64,000 nt of DNA from Desmodus rotundus (taxonomy: Eukaryota; Chordata; Mammalia; Chiroptera; Phyllostomidae): NCBI RefSeq assembly GCF_022682495.2, contig NC_071392.1:139076818-139140817 (forward strand), given 5' to 3'. The notes under the pieces are model-generated. The model was not told where the DNA came from. It ran no database searches and saw nothing but the letters and a program-made list of their open reading frames with translations. A program made the translations under genes and the position numbers. Positions 39,901-51,900 of the stretch are shown here, in pieces (the stretch's first letter is position 1; the number at the start of each line of letters is the position of its first letter).

Positions 39901-42900
39901 TGATTCCTTATCCCCCAGCCTGGAATCTAAAGAGGTTCCAAGGGCAGCTGTCAGGTTTCCATCCAAATGATATCTACTGTTATCTAGTGTGGCCTGTCAC
40001 ATGCTGGGCTCTGTGCTGGGTCCTGAGGATACAGTGGGGGACAGGGAGAGACACGGCTCCTGCCCTTGGGGAGCACACAGCTTAGTAAACACAGACTTAC
40101 AGAGATAATGTTGGGATCAGTAGGAACATGAGCAACTAGCGCAACAGCAGGAGCCCTTGACAAGCTCTGAAACAGTGCATCCTTCCCCCATTACTTGCCT
40201 GAGAGAATGGTAAGAGAAAAATTTGGGACCAGAGCTCTATCCAGAGTGGGTATTGGATGGGATGTCAATGTGGAGACAGTGGTGTGTGATAAAGAGGCAG
40301 AAAGGAGGAAGAAGCCACATGAATGTGGAAACGCATCCAGAAAGGATTTGCAAACATAAAGAAGAGCTTCCTAATCATGTAAGTAGTCCAGGGATGGAGC
40401 GAACCTTGGGCATGAGTCTGAGCTCTCATCCCTAGAGGCATTCAAACACAGAAACACTCTTCATTGCCAGGGATGTAGCAAAAGGGGCAAGAGTTGAGTC
40501 AGAGGATCTCAGAGGTCCCTTGGATATGTAATTTATTCATTCATTTATTCCTTCATTCATTCAGCAAATGTATGCTGAGTGAGCGTCTACTCCCCTACAT
40601 ACCGTGCTCTGCACTGGGGAGATGGTGGTGAACTGCACCGACCTGCAGCATAACACGGAGTTCATAATTCCATGGATAATCAGGGGCAGTTCTGATAAAG
40701 TGCTAGGAAGAAAAAGTACAGGGTGCTCTGACAATGCTGCAGATGATCAGAGCGACCTGACAATCTAGGACCAGTTGGGAGAAGAATTGGAAGAAACATT
40801 TAAGCTCAAACCTGAGGGATAAACAGAAGTAAGATAACGGAGGTAGGGGAGGCAGAGCCAGAGGACCATGAAGAGCAGAGGAGGGTCCTGAGAGTCCGGC
40901 TGACTCCAGACTATTTCAGCCCTTCTGAAGTCAAAGGAGCCAAGAAGACCAGAATGTGGGGAAGGAGGTGTCTAGAGCGGGAAACACTAATGAGAAGCTC
41001 TGGAGACAGTCCTCAACCCAGCCAGCCCCAGGTGGGCCCTGCCCATCATTGGGAGATCATTGTTTTGCTCCAAATGCACATCCAGTGTCCTCCTTCATCA
41101 CTGGACAATACCATTGGTGGAACTGTTTCCTTTCCTTTCTTCCTCTGTTCAAATGAAAGAAAGAAAAAGATGTAACAGTGATCATTGACTGTAACTTCAA
41201 TATGGGTCAATGCGGCCATGTGGCTCCTACAAAGATAAGTGACTTTGATCATGGGCTGTCCTCATTGAAGATTCCTGTCCAGAACAGGAGAGATGATTGT
41301 CCCCCTGGTGCTATGAATGGGGCCAGACCACAGTGGGATTAATGGGCTTAGTTTCAGAGCCTCTGCCATGAGAAGGTTGTGGACCAAAGCGGGGCTGTCT
41401 CCAGGAGAGAGTTACCAAGGTATGCGAGTTCAGGGTATGTCGAGGCTGCACTATAATGCCTTGCATCCCTGGCTGGTCTCCCCCGGGCTGCCGAGGAGCC
41501 TTGCTAACCTTTGTGAAGTAAGTTAAGCACTGATGCTGTTCACCCTGGAGGCCTGGAGAGAGCTCGTAGGGCTGCCCCTGAGAGAAGCAGCTCCACTCCA
41601 GATGAACAGCAGCAACAGGGACACCTGCCACTGTGCCCTCCAGCTGGGGGCTTATACATTGAGATCAGTCACCCCCACATCCAAGCATAGGCACGTGTCT
41701 GCCCTTCTGTATTCTCCTGCTCTCCCCTTAATGGCACCTCACCTTCAGCTACCCTGGGGAACAAGTGCACATGTCACGTGAGCCGTGTTTTAAGTCAGAC
41801 CATTCCAAATATGGCTTCCAAATTTAGGGAAGAAGCCATCCAACCACTTTTGGGACAGGTAATAACAGGCAGAAAGATAGAGTATTGGTTTAACTTTCAT
41901 ATACTGAGGTTTGGTATTAAAATAGAATTATTAATGTACCTGGAGGGGACAGGTTCTTTCAAACTTTGTTCCGTATCCCACTGACTACTAGAATCATCTC
42001 CAGGTGACTGGACTTGGACCAGCTCCACTGGTCTCTTCCTTCCTTTCTGGCCAATTATGTCAGAACCCCTCTGTCCAATCACTGTAAACTCACTTATAAC
42101 CTGTCAGCAAGGCAGCTGTAGGAAGAAATATAAATTTAGTGGTTCTGAGGTTTGTAGTAAAGTGCTCAGATGAATATCGATGGGTTGAAACAAGTTTGCA
42201 AGATGCCAAGAGCTCTCAAGGTCAAGATCTAACATCCCAGAATGAAAGGCAGCAGCTACTTCAGCCAGTAGACTCTCCTAATAAGGTGCCCTCTACATCC
42301 ACACCCCAAACTGGCACAGATGCATTTGCAGAGGATGCCCACAGAGGGTGGCACCAGGGACTATAGGAGTGGGGAGCTGTCACCACCCTCAGTGCAAAGG
42401 GAAAGGTGAGTAGTGCTGGAGCTGTGGAAGGGAAGTCCCAGACAGGAGTCATGCCCAGTCAGCACCGGGCAGAGCAGGTGCAAGGGGGACAGGTACACGG
42501 CCTCTTCACTCAACTCCCACTCTACAGATGCCCCATTTTGGCCAAACCCAACTGAACGAAAGGAGCCTGTGATACAGTCCACAGGGTGTCAGAGCCTAGA
42601 TCGGGGCAAGGAGGAGGCCTGGGGCAAAGGGGAGTGAATAGCACAGTGACCAAACAGCAGTGGGATGGGACAGGGATGGAATAGTGAAGGACTTTGGGAA
42701 GTGTTTGAAATACCAATACTTCTAAGGTCTTTATAAAAATTGCTCTCTATGGTAGTCTTGGCCCTGAGACTTAACTGGTCCTCAAAGCATTGGGAGAACG
42801 TTGTAAGGATAACATAGTTCCCTTGGATTCCCTGTGTCATGGCCTCTCTTGCCTCACCTCGGGACTTTGGGAGCCACAGTAGTTAATGGGGGGACAGACC

Positions 42901-45900
42901 CTGGTTAACCATAGTGGAAACCAGGCCACAGAAGGAACCACTGGAGGATGCGGATATGGAAAGCACAGCTTCAGGAACCACGAGACATGGGCTGACCCAT
43001 GAGAGGGGAAGTGGTCTCCTCATCCATGCGGTTCTAGAAAACTGAACTCAGGTGAAGTCAGGAAGTAGTTAGAGCCTCGGTTCAGTTCGGTGTAAGGAGC
43101 AGTTTTCTAGGTACAGCCCCTTGACAGCTGTAAGCCAGTGAACTCCCCACCCTGGTGAACTAGAAGAGTCCACCAGGGAGGGCAGGTTCTCAGGTTAGAC
43201 TGGCTGGGTTTGAATTCTGGTTTGGCTACTTATTAGCTATGTGACCTTGGGCAAGTTCATTAATTTCTCTGTGCCTGTTTCCTTATTCAAAAGTGCAGAT
43301 AATATTAGTACCTCCTATTAGAGTTGTGATTTGTATGGACTAACAGTCCATATAAGGGACTTAGAACAGTGTCTGGCTAATAGTAAGTTCTCACCAAATG
43401 TTAGCTAGTGTTTTCTGTCATGATTGTTTCTGTCTTTACCATCTTCACCATCTTTTTCAAGGATGCTGTGAATGGTGTGTCTTCATTCTGGGGGGTCAGA
43501 AGACTGTCAGTACCTAAGCTGTATAGTTCAGACTAGATTCAAACCTACTAGCTAAGTGCTGAAAGCTGCAGAACTTTTGGAGCCTCAGTTTCCTCATCTG
43601 GAAAATAGGAATAATACTGACACTTCACAGAGTCACACATCATATGCATGACACAAGCAGCGTTAGCCGTATTGGAATGGATGGCTTCTCAGACCTTATT
43701 CTGACATCCTGTGAGTCTTCCATCCTAAAGCTTTGTTTTTAGTGGAAACTGGAGAAGCACCTTCTCCCTGTGCCTGGGTTTTGTTTCCTCTCTCCTTTCC
43801 TTCTTATCTTTCTGCTTCTTTCCTGTCCATTTCCTTCTTCCCCAGGCTAAAGTGGATAATGAGATTCTTAATTACAAAGACCTGGCAGCTCTCCCCAAGG
43901 TTAAATCCATCTACGAGGTACAACGCCCCGACCTCATTTCCTACGAGCCTCATTCCAGATACACGTCTGATGAGATGCTGGAGAGATGTGGCTATGGAGA
44001 GGTATGGCATCTTGCCCCCTCTCTCTGGGGCTGTTGGAGGAGAGGAGGGCCCATGGGGTCCCCAGTCCCCTCTATCACAGACACCTTGCCTTCCACAATG
44101 TTGCTCCTGAGACTCTTAAGCTGGAGTTTACAGTCAACGTTTAAAAACTAGGTGCTTTCATCCAAAATTCAGGCTTTTCTTGAAAAATTAGAGGTGACGA
44201 CACCACACCAGTATTTCCACCATCCAGAGGTGGGGAGCAATGCCCTGCTATGGGCTTCCAGTTTTCCTGAGTCCCCACCACTCCCTGAGAGCCCTGGCAT
44301 TGAAGCTGAGAACGTGTGACTACTTATCACTGGAACGATTGTTTTTCTTACACTGGAGAAGTTTTACACACAGCCCATAGCTCTTGTCCTCTGCCACACT
44401 TAGTGATTATGTGGGTTGGTGATCCCTGGTTAGTAGGTTCTCCGGTTTTTGCACCTGGCTTTAAGTCCCTGTGCTCAGAACACGAGAGAAACTCTTATAA
44501 AAACTCAGCATCAGCTGGCTTTTGAAATAAATAAGTGGTTGCTGGACGAAGGAATGTTCTCTGGAGAAGGCAGAGCGGCCTCCTCCATCCCAGACTCCTG
44601 AGCTAAGATCATTTGCAGCAGAAGGATCCCAGGCCTGGGGGGCACAGACCCAAGTTCCTGTCCCTGTTCCACCACTGTCCCCTTCCTCTCTAAAAGGATT
44701 GGCTTCCATCTGGTTTGAGAGCCCAGTGCCGAGACTCTCTGGGTTCTGGCCCCTGAAATGGACCAGGAAAGGGGACCACACGTTTGGTAGAAGCTGATTC
44801 TCCTGAGGGCAGAGAAGGCACATTAGGCCCCACGAGCCCCACCAAGCCCTGAAGTTTGTTTTGTTTCACTCACAAAATACCTTTTAAAAACGTAAATTAG
44901 TTTCCAACATTTAAACATTGGGAGATTTCACATAAGAATTTGCCTTTCCAACTTGTCTTGGAAACTTAAGAAGCTGTGTTAATGTAGGGCTGGCATCCCA
45001 GCCTGGTCCTGAGGTGCTGGGGCTGAGCTGCCCTCTGTAGATGGGATGTTCCATCTCGAGCTTGCCACGCCACCCACTGGCCCAACTCCCGTGTCGATGG
45101 CACCATGCTGGCCCTTGCTTGGCCCTACCTTTGCATCCCCTACCCTGGGCACTACCCTCATGAACCACAGAGGGGGCATGAACTGGTAAAGAAACAAAGA
45201 AGTGTCGTGAAATGACTCTGAGCTTGCAGTGGGGAAGTCTGGGTCCAGGGAAAGACTGTGCCACTTCCTCCCTGAGGGGCCCCGAGCTATTCTGCTCCCC
45301 CTCTGGGCTGTGGGTTTCCCATTTGCAAAAGGAAGGCACAGTCTCAAGGTTTCCTACTACCTGTCAGCACTGTCAATATCCTGGTACGCTAAGTGAGGGT
45401 GTTACCTGGAGAGGGAGGCCGAGGGGCAGCAGAGGACCCTTCTTTGATGAACCATTTAACTGATGTCCATCCCTCTCTCCTGCCCTCTTCTGTCTTCTTT
45501 CACGTCTGCCTTCCAACTCTTCGCTTCTAAGTCGCTGGGAACATTATCTCCCTACTCCCAGGTAATTAAGCCAGTTTAGGGAGACCTTTTATATAATGGT
45601 GTCTCTTTATGCTGACCAAACAGGCCCCTGATTCACCCCCCCCCCAACCCTCCCAAGGGACCTGAGCCCTTGACCCAACCAGGGCGGTGACAGGCAGACA
45701 GGAGCATGACCTGGAGGAAGTGGTGGTGACATAAAAGGCAGAAACGATTGGGAGCGAACCCGATGTGCCCTTTCTACCCAGAGATGACCCCCGATGCTTC
45801 TGAGAACCTTGGCCAGGATTCCAGGAACCTGACCCACAGGTTCCATTCAAGGGCCTCTGAGTGATGGGTGAAGGCCCTGAAAATTCTGTACCCTTCCTTG

Positions 45901-48900
45901 GGCTGCGCTTGTAACCCAGGGTGGAGGCCTCTGTATTCAGAAGGGCAGCACCATGCTTCAGCCCCTAGAATCCCGATTCCCTGTCACTCCCCCATCTGCC
46001 TAATAGACCCTTGGGCCATAGGCCCACCTCATTGGTGGCCTTGCTCACACACCCCCTTCTTCCCCCAGGACATCTACGAGAACCTGGACCTCCGGCAGAG
46101 GAGGGCCTCCAGCCCAGGATACATCGATTCCCCCACCTACAGCCGCCAGGGCATGTCCCCCACCTTCTCCCGCTCACCTCACCATTACTACCGCTCTGGT
46201 AAGGAAGGGGGGAGCCCCCAAAGGGACAGGAAGAGCCAGGGGGACAACACAGTGGCTTAATGTCCCCAGCTGCAGAGACAGAACAGGGCTTCCCCAAGAT
46301 CTCCATCACAGAATGGCCTGTGGCCACCCTGGTGACCAGCTAGGCCTCACTGAGTCCCTGCAGATGCCCTTGGCAGGGGAGAGGAAGACAGGCTGTGGGA
46401 AAATGGGTGGTGAGCTGCTAAGATAGGGGAGTGGCAGGCAGCCCAATGGTCCTAGCTGGAAGAAGACACTTCAGTCTCATCCTTAGGCCTGTCCATCCAG
46501 AGGATGGAACCAGAGGACCAGAAATGGGGTTGTGGCCTGGCCTTCACTCAACAGCCCAGCCCCACCCAGGCCAGTCAGGTTGTCCAAAGCTAGCCCTGAG
46601 GTTGCAGGTGAAGCAAGTAGAACAATTAAGGGAGGGGGTAGGTGGGGAGGGTGGGGTGAAAATGCCTTCCTGAAGCTTGGTGGAGTTGACTTTTACCACC
46701 CACAAATTCTGACTTTGGGGTGGAGCAAGAAAACAGTGCTAAGCCTGTTCCTGCCGACAGTGCATGAGCGCACAGCCGCCTTCCCGCAGTCATCACCTCA
46801 CTGCTGCCTGAACCACCACCGCGTTAATGCCTGTTTTCTCTGCCTCTCCTCTCCCTGGGGACTGCTGCCTGTGTACTCCAGGGCCTGAGAGCGGCCGGAG
46901 CTCTCCATACCATAGCCAGTTAGATGTGAGGTCCTCCACTCCAACCTCTTACCAGGCTCCCAAGCACTTTCACATCCCAGGTAGGCTGCCAGCCCAGAAT
47001 GCCCAGCATGGGTGCATGCTTCATGGGATCGCCAGGCACCCTGCACTGGCACCTAGGAGAATCTGGTTCCTAGGGACCCACCCTAACCCGTCACTCTAAG
47101 TAATCCACCCTCCAACCCCAATATACCCCACAGTCTTTAGTCCACTCACTCGATAGAATCAGCCTTGGTCAGGAAGCTGCCAGGAAGCATCCCAGGGAAG
47201 TGCCTGGGATGTCTAGGGGCCGTGATGGGGCACAGCTGTGATCAGGCTGAAAGTAAAGGGCTTCTGCATCAAAACTCTTGGGACCGAATCTCCATCCTGC
47301 TTCTTATGTGTAAGCTGGTGACCTCAGGCCAGTTACTCAGTTTCTGTGAGCCTGTTACTCCTTCTCTACAGCCAGGCACTCCTCTGGAACCTGAGACTGC
47401 AGTTGTGCTTAAACCAGCCCAGATCCTGCCTTCATGGTGTTTATGTTCCAGTGTGGGGAGGGAGGTCATCAATGAGTAAACAAATGAGTAAAAGGGTGAT
47501 TTCGGGCAATGGCAGGTGCTGTAAACATAAGAAAACAGGGTATGTGACAGAGAGACTGGGGTGGGGGAGGCTGGGCTAGGTGAGGTGGTCACTTCTTGGA
47601 GGCAGTGACATTGAAGCCAAAAGATGAGGAAGAAGCATTTTTGTGAAGATCCCAGGGAAAAACATCCCAGCAGAGCAAACAGCAAAGACAAAAGCCCTGA
47701 AACACTGAACTGGCTGCAGGCCAGTGCGGCTAGAGATAGTGAGTATGAGGGACAGTGATAGGTGACCCTGCAGGTGCGATTTGGACAAAATCTCATTCTG
47801 AATTACGGCAGAGCTGGGCCTAGACTAGTCCCCCAACTCTGGGCCCAGGTTTTCCTTCCTCTCCCACTTTCCCCTGGGAGCTCATCCTGCTGTTTCATCT
47901 ACACCTTTCTCCACTGCCCCAAAGAAGTCCCATCCTGTCTGTTTTTGAGGAAGTAGGGGGGGATCATGCTGAACCATGGCTGCAGCATTCTGGGCACTTT
48001 CACGTGGAATGAGGTGTGGCCTCTGGATGGAGGCAGGGGACACCTTCCTGCATGGGGTCCTGCTGAGCACGTGCCCACCTTTTGCCTGCATGCCCACCAT
48101 TCAAGTCCCAAGTCCCTTCCTCAGGACCATTTGAATCCACCCATTCCTTTCCTCTCACCCTTCTTGGAACCCAGTGGTATGAGGTTGGAAGTTCAGCTTT
48201 GGAAGGGGAAGTCCACCAGGGAAAAGATGGTGGACACTTGGGAAAACTTGCTGACCATCTCTCTCTTCTGAGATCAACTGACCAACTGCTGTCTCCTTTT
48301 TTCCTGTCTCTCTCTCTCTCTCCTCCCTACTGTCCCTTCTGGGTCTGTCTGGCAGCTGGAGAAAGTAACATCTACCGGAAACCCCCGATCTACAAACGGC
48401 ATGGTATGGTCGGAGACAGAGAGGGCATGGCCAGGCAAGGGATGTGGGGCAGTTAATGTTTTTGCAGATGGCTCTGCATGGGTCACCAGGAGGGACACAT
48501 GCAAGGCTGCACCTTGGTCCTTCTTGTTGACCACCCTCTCATCACTCCAGGTGACATTGGAGAAGAGTTTGGTGACATTTTAAAAGGGCAAGGAAGGCCT
48601 CATATCCCCTAAATCCTTTGCTACCATCCCCCCAACTCCCCACCCTTCCCTAAGTCCCATGGCTTCCGGTGTCCTAAATTCCTTGTCAGCGTACCCCTGG
48701 GAGAGGTGCACCCAGGGCATTGACACCCAGTCACTCAGTACTGCGAACTGATGGCTCTTGCAGAGGCATTTATTGAGCCTCACTTGAATAAGTACATCTC
48801 TTAGTTGAGGATGCCGAGGCACAGCTGCCACTCTGTCACCCTTATATGCCTACGGGTCTACTGGATAACAGAATTAGTGGAGCATGAGCCATCAGAAGCA

Positions 48901-51900
48901 GCTATGTGTTGAGATCTGAACTCACCAAGCTGGTGGAAGGGGCAATACAAGTATTAATAGCGGCTCTGGGTACTGATAATTTAGACAAACATCCTTAAGT
49001 TTGGAGGGGCTGGGCAGGGATCGAGGGGGTCTGTGAGCATATGCATGTCTATGTGTGGGTACAGAGGTCATACTATGTGCCCCAAGTGGACACAGAAAGT
49101 TACCAACCCTGAGAAAGTTAGTTTGACTTTATATCCAGAGAGGGCCCCCAGATCCAAACCCCTCGGGACTGCGTGGGACTTCCCAGATGGCCCTGAGGGG
49201 CAGCACCAAAGCGGGAAGTCTGGTGTATAGATGGTTTGGGTGGATTAGAGGGCAGATGAACGAGCTGAATGAGATTAGCTGGGGTGGGACCCACATCAAA
49301 GAGAATTGGAGCTTTGGGAGCAAGTGCTGCTGGGACGGGGGAGGCGAGTAGCCTGGAGCTGACTGAGGGTGATCCCAGGACCTCTGCAGCCCTTGGCTGG
49401 CCAGAGTATAGAGTTTGCCCCTATAGCTTCTCCCCTGAGGAACTGTCTTGAAGCCGCACTCACTTCCCCAGGCCTCTCTCTGCCCAGGTCAGCCTCTTGC
49501 CAGTCATTGACACATGCTAAAGTCACTGCTCCAGAAGGTTTTGTGGCTGCGATAGGTTGGATGTTCATCCCATGCTATGGAATTCACATGGAAGCTTGAA
49601 GTTGGATGGCACCTGAGCCAACAGACCAATCTAATGCTCACAGAAGGGGAAACTGAGGCAGGGAGGGGCAGGATTTTCTCAGCGTTACAAGTGAGTTAAA
49701 TGGCAGAGCTGGGAGCAGAACCTAGTGCTGCTGACTCCCGTCCAGTGCTCCCTCCTTCAGGCCACATAATCTCCCCAGGAAGGATTTGGCATTTCAGGCT
49801 GAGAAGGCTGACCTGATTCAACATGCCACATTGCCTTGCTGGCCAACTCCCACAATAGGTGTGGCTCAACCACAATGAGGCAGGCTTCTAGAGGGGAAGG
49901 AAGACTAGGGCAAGGGCTCAGCTGGGACACGTCTAGTCTTACTTGGAGAAGACATGGCCTTAGTATTTGTTCACTTAGGACCACACTGGGGAGTCCATGG
50001 AATGTGGTAGAAGGAGTCCTAAGCTAGGGGTCTGATCCAGTTCTGGTCTTACTTGCTCTGTGGTCCTGAGCAAGCGCCTTCCCCTCCCTGGTGTTCAACT
50101 TTCCAAGTGTCAAATGTGGGCCTCGGACTCAGTGCTTTTCCAGCTCCAGTGCTCCACATCCCAGACCCTGGCCTCAAAGTGGCCTCACTCCCCTGGGCTG
50201 GAGGCTGGCTGAGACATGGAAAAGAGTGTAGACAACACTAGTCTAGAATGCTCTGCCTCCCTGAAGCTCTCTCTTTTTGGTCCTTTGCAGGTGATTTGTC
50301 GACAGCAACCAAGAGCAAAACAAGTGAAGACATCAGCCAGGCCTCCAAGTATAGTCCAGCCTACTCGCCAGACCCCTACTATGCTACCGAGTCTGAGTAC
50401 TGGACCTACCATGGCTCCCCCAAAGGTAGTGTGCCCCACAGGGGAGACAAGGCCAGAGCCCTATCACCTACACCAGGGACGCAAGGGGCCAGGACAGTCA
50501 CCCACTCCTTCACTTGATCAGTCATTTATTCATTCAGCAAACATTTTGAGGGCCAGCCATGGGCCCTAACGAGGCACTGACAAACAGACTAGGCCATGTC
50601 CTTGCCCTTGTGGAAAAGACTCAGGTCCTAACTAAAGAGGGATGTGATATATAGGAGGAGATAAACAGGAGGTAGGAGAGCTGATGACAGGGACATGCAG
50701 TCCAGCCTAGAGATGACAAAGCCTGCTCAGATGCAGACTCTGGTGCTACAGGAAGAGTAAGGAGGAGGCAAGCCCACTGAGTGTAGAAACACATCTGGAA
50801 AGACCCAGGATGGGAAGGTGGGTTCCACCAGGGGAAAGAAAGGCTGTCATCTTAACCTTGAGCTTAGATTGGGGTGGGGGAGGTGATGAGGAGCCAGATC
50901 CCACCAGGCCTTGTGGGTTTTGGGCTTTACCCTAAACAGCAGGAAGCCATTCAAAGTGACGACATGATCAGACTTGTGTTTGTAAGACACCACTTCAGCT
51001 GTGGGGTGGACACTGGTTTAGATGAGTGAAAAGAGAGGATGTAGGCAGATGGGAGGTGCTTGTGAGAACCCTGGCAAGAGGTCCTCATGGTCCTCAAGGT
51101 GCAACCCCTACCAATCAGGCATCCCAAGCTGTTTCTTTCCAGTATGGCGAGGAATTTTCATCAAGTGCCATTTTGATTCAATACATACCTTTATTAATTG
51201 ACTGTCCATTCTAAGCAAAGCTTCCGAGGAGTTGAGATGACACTACCCCTTCCCTACCCTCAACAAAGTCTCCACTTAGAAAGGAGATAAGACACCACCC
51301 CAACTGTAACCCAAAGTAGACAATGACAAGTGTCCATAAGAGGTAAGTGTTCAGAGGCTGCACAGGCAGGAAAGACCACACCCAGCAGACGTGGGGGGAG
51401 AGGGGGAATCATAGATGACACTGTTTCAATCACAAACATACAAACAAAAAAAAGAAAGAAAAACCACTTCCAAATGGCTGAGGCCAAATTAGGGATTTTC
51501 TTGATCATGTGTCTGAAAGTTTTTGTGGCACAACAGGATCTAGAGGTGAGTGGACATCATCAGGGCTTATCCTGTCCCCTGTGTTGGGTTGCTCCATTCT
51601 CAGGCTGACTCTACCCTCATCATAGCAAAGTGAGCTCCAACAGGTCCAGGCTTACCTCCTACTGGGCAGAAAAAGGACTTTTCTCTCCCACCAGCATCAG
51701 GCAGAGTCCCAGCACGGTGGCTGGTTAGCTCTGTTTGGGCAGCAGCTTCATGTGCACCTCACAGCCCAAGGATGGGAAGGGGTGCTGGGCATCTCCATTC
51801 AGGAAGGCCCATGGTGGAGTCACAGGTCATTCATCAAGTGCACCTGTGCAGGGTCACTCAGCCAGAAAGTGGTGGCGCATGGAGGAAACCCCCACCTGTC

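Larger units (their letters stand above)
39874..43845 (+). other. ABLIM3: Intron 8 of the window (4.0 kb)
   Basis: Holds L2 fragments (39960-40090 and 40525-40900), a (CATT)n stretch (40528-40563), a non-repetitive area (41280-42900) with a CACGTG E-box at 41775 and a CArG box at 41805, a sense MIR (43190-43420) with a further CArG match, and a TGCATG at 43645. No exon found. Confidence 0.78.

Noticed and set aside
43918..43923. Possible alternative donor (GAG|GTACAA) inside exon 9
   Set aside because: The protein continues without a break across it in the known family sequence. Retained only as a remark.
47269..47796. 175-aa antisense open frame in intron 12
   Set aside because: It lies over MIR and L2 sequence and has no recognised family. 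Considered a chance frame.
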